From contig NZ_VFNX01000001.1 of the NCBI RefSeq assembly GCF_006715785.1, positions 1,054,001 through 1,118,000 on the forward strand: a DNA stretch of 64,000 bases, in the 5' to 3' direction. Under the pieces are notes generated by a model. That model saw nothing but the letters and a program-made list of their open reading frames with translations, was not told the DNA's origin and made no database searches. Below are positions 1 through 7,357 of the stretch, one piece after another. The translations under genes and the position numbers were made by a program. This DNA comes from Streptomyces puniciscabiei. GTDB lineage: Bacteria; Actinomycetota; Actinomycetes; Streptomycetales; Streptomycetaceae. Each line of letters starts with the position of its first letter. The stretch's first letter is position 1.

Positions 1-29
1 CCCTGGGTCGTCGTACTGGTCTTGGCCAT
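1..29 (-). CDS. 5' end of a gene leaving the window
   Basis: Reading leftward, an ATG at 29-27 opens a frame MAKTSTTTQ that continues off the window edge. A purine-rich stretch (AGGATGG) lies about 8 bases upstream, partly inside the stop region of the preceding 137-residue gene, so the two are tightly linked and probably cotranscribed. The N-terminus resembles the start of a conserved Streptomyces protein I remember as DUF5998, but nine residues cannot establish that. A second ATG in the same frame at 38-36 would add three residues. Confidence 0.45.
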
Positions 30-39
30 GGCGTCCATC

Positions 40-453
40 CTAATCCGTGGGCAAGGGGGGTCCGGGCCAGTCACGAGGAGCGGGGGAAGCCTGCGCACGC
101 GCGTGTGAACGGCGCGGGACGAGCCCCGGAAGGATGTCCAGCCCCTCCGCGGCGATCGGACACGACACGGGTTCCGGGCCGCCCCCGTCCGCCTCGAACG
201 CGACCACGACGGGCGGCGTCCCGCCCGGCGTTCGCCGCAGACGTGCCCTCTCCTCGGCGGTGGGCTCGCGGAAGACGGGGTCCTGGAAGGCGGGGGGACA
301 CGAGACGAGGGCCGGGGCGGTGAAGACCACCTCCAGGCCGTGGTGACGGGTGAGGTCGTACCCGGCGGCCGGCCTCAGCTGCCCGCCGTCCCAGACGATC
401 ACCTCCCAGTCCCACCAGCTGCCCTCGGGCAGCCCGCGGCCGGCGATCTCCAT
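40..453 (-). CDS. hypothetical protein, 137 aa
   Basis: I do not recognise a named family. The 137-residue product begins MEIAGRGLPEGSWWDWEVIV and has a Trp-rich first 20 residues, a central acidic/charged segment and a proline/arginine-rich tail; there is no signal peptide, membrane segment or cysteine motif. The start follows the stop of the acetyltransferase/acyl-CoA-synthetase gene by 19 bases on the same strand, and its stop abuts the next start, so it is probably the middle gene of a leftward operon. It may be a small soluble accessory protein; nothing in the sequence gives a function. Confidence 0.65.
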   Translation of the reverse strand: MEIAGRGLPEGSWWDWEVIVWDGGQLRPAAGYDLTRHHGLEVVFTAPALVSCPPAFQDPVFREPTAEERARLRRTPGGTPPVVVAFEADGGGPEPVSCPIAAEGLDILPGLVPRRSHARAQASPAPRDWPGPPLPTD

Positions 454-472
454 GCGGTCCCCCCATTCCCGG

Positions 473-3301
473 TCAGTAGGCCGGCATCGTGCGCGGACCG
501 AGGTCGTCGCGGGCGGGCGGCGGCGCGAGCCGCACTGTGGCGCCGAGGACGCTCACGCCGTGCGGGGCGACGACGACCGGCTCCAGGGTGACGGCGACCA
601 CCTCCGGGTGATCGTCGACCAGCCGGGACACCCGCAGCAGCAGCTCCTCCAGCGCCGGGGTGTCGACGGGCGTGGAGCCGCGCCAGCCGAACAGCAGGGG
701 TGCCGTACGGATCGACCGCACCAGCGAGGTCGCCTCCCGGTCGGTGACCGGGACGAGCCGGTGCGCCATGTCCTCGAGCAGCTGGGAGGCGGCACCGGCG
801 AGCCCGAAGGACAGCACGGCCCCGGCCGCCGGGTCGATCACGGCCCGTACGACGGTGTCGACGCCGCGCGGCGCCATGCCCTGCACCACCGGGCGCAGCT
901 CCTCCGGCTTGCCGAACAGCTCGGTCAACTCGGCGTAGGCCCGGCGTAGTTGCTCCTCGTCCGCGAGGTCGAGGCGTACGCCGCCCAGGTCTGCGCGGTG
1001 CCTCAGGTGCGGGGCGGTGGCCTTGAGGGCGACCGGGTAGCCGAGGGAGCGGGCGGCTTGCGCGGCGGCGTCGGGGCTGGGCGCGGGCAGCGCGCGCCGC
1101 ACGGGGATGCCGTACTTGCCGAGCAGCTCGCAGGTCTCCGCGTCGGAGATCGTCAGCCCTTCCCCTCGTGCGAGCAGCTCGCCGATGAGCCGTGCGGCCC
1201 CCTTCTCGTCGATGTCCTCGTACTCCGGCACCTTCCCCGGGTCCATGGCCTCCCGCCGCCACTGCCCGTACTTGACGGCCTCGGCGAGCGCACGAACGGC
1301 ACGCTCGGCGGCGGGGTAGGCGGGGATGAGACGGGTGCCGTCGGGGAGGGACTCCGGGCTGAGCCTGTCGGGTGCCGCGACCGCGGTGGGCGGGGGTTCC
1401 GCCGGGCGGAACGGGGAGACGGGCTGTGGTGCGGTACTGGCCGCGGCCGAGAGCGCCTCGGCAAGCCCCCCGAGCTCCACATGCACCACGAGCACCGGCT
1501 TCCCGGGCACCGCGGCCGCAGCGGACCGCAGCGCCTCCGCCAGCTCCGCGTCCCCCGGCGACGCCTCCCCGATCGCGGGGATCGCCGTGACGACGACGGC
1601 GTCGTTCGTATCGTCGGCCAAGGCCCGCGCCAGCGCCCCGTGGAAGTCCTCCGCCGTCGCCCCGGTCGTCAGGTCCAGCGGACGCGAGGGCCGCAGCCCC
1701 TCCGCCAGACACCGGTCGTACGCCAGTACCCCCAGCGACTCGGAGTTGCCCACGATCGCCACTCTCGGCCCCGCCGGCAGCGGCTGCCGGGCGAGCAGCA
1801 ACCCCGTGTCGACCAGCTCGGTGATCGTGTCGACCCGGATCACCCCGGCCTGTCGCAGCAGGGCGGAGACGGTGGCGGGCGGCAGCCGGGTGGCCCGGAC
1901 CGCGTGTCCCTGGGGCGCGGAACCGACGCCCTGCACCACGACCAGCGGCTTGGCCGCCGCCGTCCGCCGCGCGAGGCGGGTGAACTTGCGCGGGTTGCCG
2001 ATGGACTCCAGGTACATGAGGACGACGTCGGTCTCGGGGTCGTCGTACCAGTACTGGAGGACGTCGTTGCCGGAGACGTCCGCGCGGTTGCCGGCGGACA
2101 CGAAGGTGGACACGCCGGTGACCCCGGTGACCCCTCCCCCGCGCCGGTGCAGGCGGGACAGCAGGGCGATGCCGATGGCGCCGGACTGGGCGAACATGCC
2201 GATGCGGCCGGGGCGGGGCATCTCCGGGGCGAGGGAGGCGTTCAGCCGGACGCCGGGCGCGGTGTTGATGATCCCGAAGGCGTTCGGCCCGATGATCCGC
2301 ATGCCGTACGCGCGTGCCTGCCGGATGAGGGCCCGCTGCCGCTCGCGCCCCTCGGGCCCGCTCTCGGCGTACCCGGCGGAGAGCACGACGAGTCCCTGCA
2401 CTCCGTGTTCCCCGCACTCGGCGACCACGGCGGGCACGTGCTCGGCCGGTACGGCGACCACGGCGAGGTCCACCGGGCCGCCGATGTCGCGCACGCACCG
2501 GTACGCCGGCACCCCGTCGACCTCACCGAGGTCCTCCGGGAAGGCCTTGTTCACGGCGTGCAGCCGGCCGCCGTAGCCGGCGTCCCGGATGTTGCCGAGG
2601 ACGCTGCGGCCCACCCCGCCGGGGGCGCGGCCGACGCCGACGACCGCGACCGAGCCGGGCATGAGCAGCCGCCGTACCGAGCGGGCCTCGGCGCGCTGCT
2701 CCCGCGCGCGCTGCACGGCGAGGGAGCGGTCGGTGGGTTCGAGGTCGAACTCCAGCCGGACGACGCCGTCCTCGAAGCTGCGCTTCTGGGTGTAGCCGGC
2801 GTCCGTGAACACCTTGATCATCTTGGTGTTGGCGGGCAGCACCTCGGCGGCGAAGCGGCGGATGCCGCGCTCGCGGGCGACCGCCGCGATGTGCTCCAGC
2901 AGGGCGGAGGCGACGCCGCGGCCCTGGTGGGCGTCCTGCACCAGGAAGGCGACCTCGGCCTCGTCGGCGGGCGCGGTGGCGGGCATGCCGTCGGCGCCGA
3001 TGCGGTCATAGCGTACGGTGGCGATGAACTCGCCGCCGATGGTGGCCGCGAGTCCCACCCGGTCCACAAAGTCGTGGTGCGTGAAGCGGTGGACGTCCTT
3101 GGCGGAGAGCCTGGGGTACGGCGCGAAGAAGCGGTAGTACTTCGACTCGTCCGAGACCTGCTCGTAGAAGCTGACCAGGCGGTCGGCGTCATCAACGGTG
3201 ATGGGCCTGATGCGCGCGGTGCCCCCGTCGCGCAGCACCACGTCCGCCTCCCAGTGGGCGGGGTAGTGGTGCCGGTCCTGCCGGTCCGCCGAGGTCTGCA
3301 T
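473..3301 (-). CDS. GNAT acetyltransferase fused to NDP-forming acyl-CoA synthetase (Pat type)
   Basis: This 942-residue protein has an N-terminal GNAT domain (about residues 15-195; acetyl-CoA loop QGRGVASALLEH near 132), followed by the CoA-binding and CoA-ligase domains of the NDP-forming acetyl-CoA synthetase family (GPNAFGI, MFAQSGAIG) and a C-terminal ATP-grasp-like domain. Proteins of this architecture are protein lysine acetyltransferases (Pat) that acetylate and switch off AMP-forming acyl-CoA synthetases. In Streptomyces Pat the GNAT part is N-terminal, as here, the reverse of Salmonella Pat. I start at the ATG at 3301 (MQTSADRQDRHHYP) because the 31 upstream codons are unlike protein. 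It heads a leftward operon with two small genes. Family assignment is strong; the substrate is inferred. Confidence 0.85.
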   Translation of the reverse strand: MQTSADRQDRHHYPAHWEADVVLRDGGTARIRPITVDDADRLVSFYEQVSDESKYYRFFAPYPRLSAKDVHRFTHHDFVDRVGLAATIGGEFIATVRYDRIGADGMPATAPADEAEVAFLVQDAHQGRGVASALLEHIAAVARERGIRRFAAEVLPANTKMIKVFTDAGYTQKRSFEDGVVRLEFDLEPTDRSLAVQRAREQRAEARSVRRLLMPGSVAVVGVGRAPGGVGRSVLGNIRDAGYGGRLHAVNKAFPEDLGEVDGVPAYRCVRDIGGPVDLAVVAVPAEHVPAVVAECGEHGVQGLVVLSAGYAESGPEGRERQRALIRQARAYGMRIIGPNAFGIINTAPGVRLNASLAPEMPRPGRIGMFAQSGAIGIALLSRLHRRGGGVTGVTGVSTFVSAGNRADVSGNDVLQYWYDDPETDVVLMYLESIGNPRKFTRLARRTAAAKPLVVVQGVGSAPQGHAVRATRLPPATVSALLRQAGVIRVDTITELVDTGLLLARQPLPAGPRVAIVGNSESLGVLAYDRCLAEGLRPSRPLDLTTGATAEDFHGALARALADDTNDAVVVTAIPAIGEASPGDAELAEALRSAAAAVPGKPVLVVHVELGGLAEALSAAASTAPQPVSPFRPAEPPPTAVAAPDRLSPESLPDGTRLIPAYPAAERAVRALAEAVKYGQWRREAMDPGKVPEYEDIDEKGAARLIGELLARGEGLTISDAETCELLGKYGIPVRRALPAPSPDAAAQAARSLGYPVALKATAPHLRHRADLGGVRLDLADEEQLRRAYAELTELFGKPEELRPVVQGMAPRGVDTVVRAVIDPAAGAVLSFGLAGAASQLLEDMAHRLVPVTDREATSLVRSIRTAPLLFGWRGSTPVDTPALEELLLRVSRLVDDHPEVVAVTLEPVVVAPHGVSVLGATVRLAPPPARDDLGPRTMPAY

Positions 3302-3439
3302 GGGCCCCAGAGTACGGCTCGCGTCCGACAACGGCGCGGGGCAGTCTGTGGAGGACGAGAAGTCGGATCGAGGCCGCGGTCCGACGCCACGCAAGGAGCG
3401 GACGAAGGTCCGCTCCGGGCATGCTTCACGGTATGGGAA

Positions 3440-3455
3440 ACTGGTCTAGACAACC
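3440..3455 (+). promoter_or_regulatory. dre site (DasR operator) upstream of ptsH
   Basis: The 16-base sequence ACTGGTCTAGACAACC is very close to the DasR-responsive element consensus ACTGGTCTAGACCACT, with the palindromic core TGGTCTAGACA intact. It lies 25 bases upstream of the ptsH start codon. DasR is the GntR repressor of the N-acetylglucosamine and PTS genes in Streptomyces, released by glucosamine-6-phosphate, so HPr synthesis is probably tied to amino-sugar supply. The dasR gene itself is not in this window. Confidence 0.85.
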
Positions 3456-3479
3456 CTGAAGACTGAAGGGCAGCAACAC

Positions 3480-3761
3480 ATGGCTGAGCGCCGCGTCAAC
3501 GTCGGCTGGGCCGAGGGCCTCCACGCCCGCCCCGCCTCCATCTTCGTCCGAGCCGCCACGGCCGCAGGCGTCCCGGTGACGATCGCCAAGGCTGACGGCA
3601 ACCCCGTCAACGCGGCCTCCATGCTGGCTGTCCTGGGGCTTGGCGCCCAGGGCGGCGAGGAGATCGTCCTGGCCTCCGACGCAGAGGGCGCCGACGCCGC
3701 CCTCGACCGTCTGGCCAAGCTGGTCTCCGAGGGCCTCGAGGAACTGCCCGAGACGGTCTGA
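3480..3761 (+). CDS. ptsH: phosphocarrier protein HPr
   Basis: HPr carries phosphate from enzyme I to the sugar-specific IIA domains of the phosphotransferase system in the cytoplasm. The 93-residue product has the canonical length and the phospho-acceptor His15 in GLHARPAS. The serine of NAASML (residue 47) sits at the position of the regulatory Ser46 of Bacillus HPr. The start ATG at 3480 is preceded by GAAGGGCAG. The gene stands alone between a dre site and a strong hairpin terminator, so it is a monocistron; the genes for enzyme I and the GlcNAc permease are elsewhere. This identification is secure. Confidence 0.97.
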   Translation: MAERRVNVGWAEGLHARPASIFVRAATAAGVPVTIAKADGNPVNAASMLAVLGLGAQGGEEIVLASDAEGADAALDRLAKLVSEGLEELPETV

Positions 3762-3782
3762 ACAGCAGCACACCGATAACGC

Positions 3783-3820
3783 CGGAGCCGCGTCGCCTGT
3801 TTTCGGGCGGCGCGGCTCCG
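3783..3820 (+). terminator. ptsH terminator hairpin
   Basis: CGGAGCCGCG at 3783-3792 pairs perfectly with CGCGGCTCCG at 3811-3820. The stem extends inward by five more pairs (one G-U) around a TGTTTTCG loop. It begins 22 bases after the ptsH stop and would end the monocistronic message; the gene beyond it runs in the opposite direction. Confidence 0.8.
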
Positions 3821-3909
3821 ACCTTTCCGGGCCCATTGCGCGCACACCTGAATTCGGCCAGCGGAAATACACCGCGCCGAATTACTCTTCTTTGTATACG
3901 GCGCCCGTG

Positions 3910-4596
3910 TTAATGCCGAAGACCCGACATGTTTACGGCGTGTTGCGAAGTCCTCACACGCTCACCGCCCCCCGAAAAGCGCAGCCGGTGCGCGGCCGTC
4001 GCGCGCTCGGTGTGCATCGCCGTGACCGCCCGCGCGCGCTCGCCGTCGCCGCGCGCCACCGCGTCGACGATGGCGCCGTGCTCCGCCCAGTAGTCCACCG
4101 GGCTCGGCGGCGCCTCCACCGCGTACATCCAGGCGATCTTGTGCCGCAGCTGGGTGAGCATGGTCGTCAGCGAGGGGCTGCCGGAGGCCTGGGCGAGCGT
4201 CTCGTGGAACCAGCCGCCCAGCGAGCGCAGGTCCTCACTGTTGCCGCTGCGGGCCCGTTCCTGACCCAGCCTGACGAGGCCGCGCAGCACCTTCAGATGG
4301 GCCTCGGTGCGCCGCTGGGCGGCGCGGGCGGCCCCGAGCGGCTCCAGCAGCATGCGCATGTCCAACAGGTCGGCCGCCTCCTGCTCGGTCGGCTCGGCCA
4401 CGCACGCGCCCGCGTGCCGGCGGGTCACCACGAAGCCCTCGGCCTCCAGGGTGCGCAGGGCCTCGCGGACGGGGACGCGCGAGACGCCGTAGCGGCGGGC
4501 CAGGACTTCCTCGGTCAGCCGGCCACCGCGCTCGTAGACACCCGCGACGATGTCGTCCCGGATGGCCGTGCACACCGAGTGCGCCGGAATACGCAT
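3910..4596 (-). CDS. GntR-family (FadR/FCD) transcriptional regulator
   Basis: This is a 228-residue cytoplasmic DNA-binding regulator. A winged helix-turn-helix of GntR type occupies about residues 5-70 (LARRYGVSRVPVREALRTLE), followed by an all-helical FCD ligand-binding domain that retains the metal-binding-type histidines (FHETL, EHGAIVDA). FadR-subfamily proteins usually sense small carboxylic acids. I start at the ATG at 4596 (MRIPAHSV); the longer open frame upstream runs through the M23 peptidase gene and is spurious. It stands alone between ptsH (convergent) and the peptidase gene. Its ligand and targets are unknown; it is not DasR, which is an HutC-subfamily protein. Confidence 0.85.
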   Translation of the reverse strand: MRIPAHSVCTAIRDDIVAGVYERGGRLTEEVLARRYGVSRVPVREALRTLEAEGFVVTRRHAGACVAEPTEQEAADLLDMRMLLEPLGAARAAQRRTEAHLKVLRGLVRLGQERARSGNSEDLRSLGGWFHETLAQASGSPSLTTMLTQLRHKIAWMYAVEAPPSPVDYWAEHGAIVDAVARGDGERARAVTAMHTERATAAHRLRFSGGGERVRTSQHAVNMSGLRH

Positions 4597-4747
4597 GACC
4601 GACCTCCGCCTTAATCCCCGTGAAACGTCGACGATGGACGCGTGTTCCGTGACTCTATTCCAATGAGCCGGAATTTCCGACGGCGGGCCGGAATCCATGG
4701 ATATTTTTTGGTCAGCGGGCCGGGTGGTCCGCGTGAAAAACGGCGAA

Positions 4748-4772
4748 GGCCCCGGCTCGATGAGCCGGGGCC
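4748..4772 (-). terminator. terminator of the M23 peptidase gene
   Basis: GGCCCCGGCTC (4748-4758) and GAGCCGGGGCC (4762-4772) form a perfect 11-bp stem with a three-base loop. On the minus strand the hairpin is followed within ten bases by GTTTTTC, giving a classical intrinsic terminator 21 bases after the peptidase stop codon. Confidence 0.85.
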
Positions 4773-4793
4773 GGGCAGGCCGTCGGACGAGGG

Positions 4794-5546
4794 TCAGACG
4801 CTCACGCCGTGCTTGCGGAGGTAGGCGACGGGGTCGACGTCCGAGCCGTAGTCGGGGGTCGTACGGGCCTCGAAGTGCAGGTGCGGGCCGGTGGTGTTGC
4901 CGGTCGCGCCGGACAGGCCGATCCGCTGGCCCGGGATGACCCGCTGGCCCACCGAGACGCCGATGGACGACAGGTGGCCGTACTGGGTGTACATGCCGTC
5001 GGCCATCCGGATCACGATCTGGTTGCCGTACGCGCCGCCCCAGCCGGTGGAGACGACGGTGCCGGCACCGACCGCGTGGACGGGGGTGCCGGTCGCGGCG
5101 TGGAAGTCGATGCCCGTGTGGTGGCCGGAGGACCACAGGGAGCTGCCGGCCTGGTAGCCGGTGGAGACGTAGGAGTCGGCTATCGGGGCGACGAAGGCGT
5201 TCAGGCGCTTGCGCTCGGCCTCACGGGCGGCGCGGGCCCTGGCCTCACGCTCCCCCTTCGCCTTCCTGGCCGCGGCCTCCTCGGCCGCCTTGTGCTCGGC
5301 GGCCTTCTTCTGCGCGGCGGCCTGCGCGTCGATGTGCTCGGCGACGTCGTCGCTCACGGTGAGGACCGGCGTCAGGCCGGTCTGCTCCACGCTGTTCTCG
5401 GCGTTCTCGGCGGCGAGCGCCGGGGAGGCGGCGAGGCCGCCGATGACACCGGTGGTGGTGAGGGCCGCGATGCCCGCCGCCTGAGCGGTGGTGCGCTTGA
5501 CCCGGCCGGGCTTGCGGTGCTTCCCGGTGGCGCACATGAACGCCAT
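4794..5546 (-). CDS. secreted M23 peptidase (LytM-type wall hydrolase)
   Basis: This 250-residue exported zinc peptidase probably cuts peptide cross-links in peptidoglycan. A basic, hydrophobic signal peptide ends near ALAAENA (about residue 46). A charged Ala/Glu/Lys/Arg coiled coil follows (about 70-113), then a C-terminal M23 domain with the metal ligands HTGIDF and HLHFEA and the usual GNTTGPHLHF context. The gene is read from its own leader, which contains a c-di-AMP riboswitch, and ends at a strong terminator. Streptomyces has several riboswitch-controlled wall hydrolases (RpfA and the Swl proteins); I believe this is one of the Swl set but cannot confirm which. ATG 5537 is an alternative start. 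Confidence 0.92.
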   Translation of the reverse strand: MAFMCATGKHRKPGRVKRTTAQAAGIAALTTTGVIGGLAASPALAAENAENSVEQTGLTPVLTVSDDVAEHIDAQAAAQKKAAEHKAAEEAAARKAKGEREARARAAREAERKRLNAFVAPIADSYVSTGYQAGSSLWSSGHHTGIDFHAATGTPVHAVGAGTVVSTGWGGAYGNQIVIRMADGMYTQYGHLSSIGVSVGQRVIPGQRIGLSGATGNTTGPHLHFEARTTPDYGSDVDPVAYLRKHGVSV

Positions 5547-5569
5547 GGAGTGGCTGGTCCTTTCCTTCC

Positions 5570-5718
5570 CTCTCGCCTACCGGGTTAGCTGACGGGTTCG
5601 GAGCAGGAAGGTCTCCTACGGGCCCCCTCGCGGCTCGCGCGGGCGCCCGATTCACCCCAGGGACTGCGTGGGTCCCCGGCTCCCCTGGCTCGCGCCGTAC
5701 GGGGACTCGGCGATGGCT
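5570..5718 (-). ncRNA. ydaO/yuaA cyclic-di-AMP riboswitch
   Basis: Read on the minus strand, the leader contains the conserved ydaO elements in order: GCCGAGTCC (about 5708), the AGCCGGGGACCCA segment, GGGGTGAATC (about 5655), the paired GGGGCCCGTAGGAG / CTTCCTGC part, and the hallmark CCGAACCCGTCAGCTAACCC (5583-5602) followed by GGTAGGCGAGAG. It ends about 25 bases before the peptidase start codon. In Actinobacteria this riboswitch turns genes off when c-di-AMP is high and sits in front of rpfA-like and other cell-wall hydrolase genes, so wall remodelling would be tied to osmotic and c-di-AMP status. Confidence 0.93.
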
Positions 5719-5884
5719 GTCCGGTGCCGCGGGTGCGGCGCACTGCCTGGCGAACAGCCCGGACGACGCTACGGAAGCCCGCTTCGGAATCCCAAACGGA
5801 TCCGGGCTTTTGTAGCGCATCCCACAGGCCAGACAGGCAACCTCCGCCTCAAATCGGGCATCTGTGGAAGGGAGTGGAACACCA

Positions 5885-5918
5885 GGGGCCCTGACGGTCC
5901 GTAGACCGTCAGGGCCCC
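5885..5918 (-). terminator. terminator of the M16 peptidase operon
   Basis: GGGGCCCTGACGGTC (5885-5899) and GACCGTCAGGGCCCC (5904-5918) form a perfect 15-bp stem with a four-base loop (CGTA). It lies about 50 bases past the stop of the second M16 gene and insulates that operon from the riboswitch-controlled peptidase transcript downstream. Confidence 0.85.
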
Positions 5919-5968
5919 ACGCGCGCGTGCGGCCGCTCGGGCGTACCCGGCCGCCGCGACGGCTCGCC

Positions 5969-7357
5969 CTACTCGGCCGCCACCACGGTCACTTCACCGA
6001 TGCCGAGCGCCTCCACCGGCGCCTTGATCTGGGCGGCGTCACCGACGAGGACGGTCACCAGGCGGTCCACCGGGAAGGCGTTCACGACGGCCGCCGTGGC
6101 CTCCACCGTGCCCGTCGCGGCCAGCTGCTGATACAGCGTCGCCTGGAAGTCGTCGGGCAGGTGCTGCTCGACCTGGTCGGCCAGCGTGCTCGCGACGGCG
6201 GCCGCGGTCTCGTACTTCAGCGGTGCCACCCCCACGAGGTTCTGCACGGCCACGTCCCGCTCGGCGTCGGTCAAGCCGTCCGCCGCGAGGGTGCGCAGCA
6301 CCTTCCACAGGTCCTCCAGCGCGGGGCCGGTGTTCGGGGTGTCCACGGAGCCGCTGATGGCGAGCATCGCGGCGCCCGTGCCGTCCGGCGCGGACCTGAG
6401 GACCTGGCCGAACGCGCGCACACCGTAGGTGTAGCCCTTCTCCTCGCGCAGGACGCGGTCCAGCCGCGAGGTGAGGGTGCCGCCGAGGCAGTAGGTGCCG
6501 AGCACCTGGGCGGGCCACACGCGGTCGTGCCGGTCGGGGCCGACGCGGCCGATGAGCAGCTGCGTCTGCACGGCGCCGGGCCGGTCCACGATGACCACGC
6601 GTCCGGTGTCGTCGGCGGTCACCGGCGGCACGGGCCGCGGCTCGCCCGGGGTGCCGGTCCAGGCGCCGAGGGTGTCGGCGAGCAGCGCGTCCAGGTCGGT
6701 CCCGGTGAGGTCGCCGACCACGACCGCGGTGGCCGTGGCGGGGCGCACATGGCGACCGTAGAAAGTGCGTACGGCGGCGGCGTCGATCTTCTCGACCGTC
6801 TCCTCGGTGCCCTGGCGCGGGCGCGACATGCGCGAGGCCACCGGGAACAGCTCCTTGGAGAGCTCCTTCGCGGCCCGGCGGGAGGGGTTGGCCAGCTCGT
6901 GCGGGATCTCGTCCAGGCGGTTGCGGACGAGGCGCTCGACCTCGCTGTCGGCGAAGGCGGGCGCACGCAGCGCGTCGGCGAGCAGGCCGAGGCCCTTGGC
7001 CAGGCGGGAGGCCGGGACCTCCAGGCTGAGCCGGACGCCGGGGTGGTCGGCGTGCGCGTCCAGGGTGGCGCCCGCGCGCTCCAGCTCGGCGGCGAACTCC
7101 TCGGCGGAGTGCTTGTCGGTGCCCTCGGAGAAGGCCCGCGCCATGATCGTGGCGACGCCGTCCAGGCCGGCCGGCTCGGCGTCCAGGGGCGCGTCCAGCA
7201 GCACCTCGACGGCGACGACCTGCTGGCCGGGTCGGTGGCAGCGCAGCACGGTCAGGCCGTTGTCGAGCGCGGCCCGCTCGGGGGCCGGGAACGCCCACGG
7301 CCTGGCCTGGCCGGGCTGCGGCTGGGGGTGGAAGTCCATGGTGGCGAGCTGGGTCAC
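5969..7357 (-). CDS. M16-family peptidase homologue, non-catalytic partner
   Basis: This 462-residue protein has the two-lobed M16 (pitrilysin/processing-peptidase) fold. The zinc-binding HxxEH motif is missing: at the corresponding place it reads ATIMARAFSEGTDKHSAEEF. It is therefore expected to be the non-catalytic subunit of a heterodimer with the product of the gene just upstream, as in mitochondrial processing peptidase or bacterial M16B pairs. It starts with GTG inside a GTGA overlap with the upstream stop, consistent with translational coupling and equal amounts of the two subunits; ATG 7339 is an alternative start. There is no signal peptide, so a cytoplasmic role in peptide turnover is likely. 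Confidence 0.88.
   Translation of the reverse strand: MTQLATMDFHPQPQPGQARPWAFPAPERAALDNGLTVLRCHRPGQQVVAVEVLLDAPLDAEPAGLDGVATIMARAFSEGTDKHSAEEFAAELERAGATLDAHADHPGVRLSLEVPASRLAKGLGLLADALRAPAFADSEVERLVRNRLDEIPHELANPSRRAAKELSKELFPVASRMSRPRQGTEETVEKIDAAAVRTFYGRHVRPATATAVVVGDLTGTDLDALLADTLGAWTGTPGEPRPVPPVTADDTGRVVIVDRPGAVQTQLLIGRVGPDRHDRVWPAQVLGTYCLGGTLTSRLDRVLREEKGYTYGVRAFGQVLRSAPDGTGAAMLAISGSVDTPNTGPALEDLWKVLRTLAADGLTDAERDVAVQNLVGVAPLKYETAAAVASTLADQVEQHLPDDFQATLYQQLAATGTVEATAAVVNAFPVDRLVTVLVGDAAQIKAPVEALGIGEVTVVAAE

Noticed and set aside
950..3466. 838-codon open frame on the plus strand opposite the Pat-type gene
   Set aside because: It is the antisense shadow of a well-supported gene, with Arg/Gly/Val-rich composition and no ribosome site or domain.
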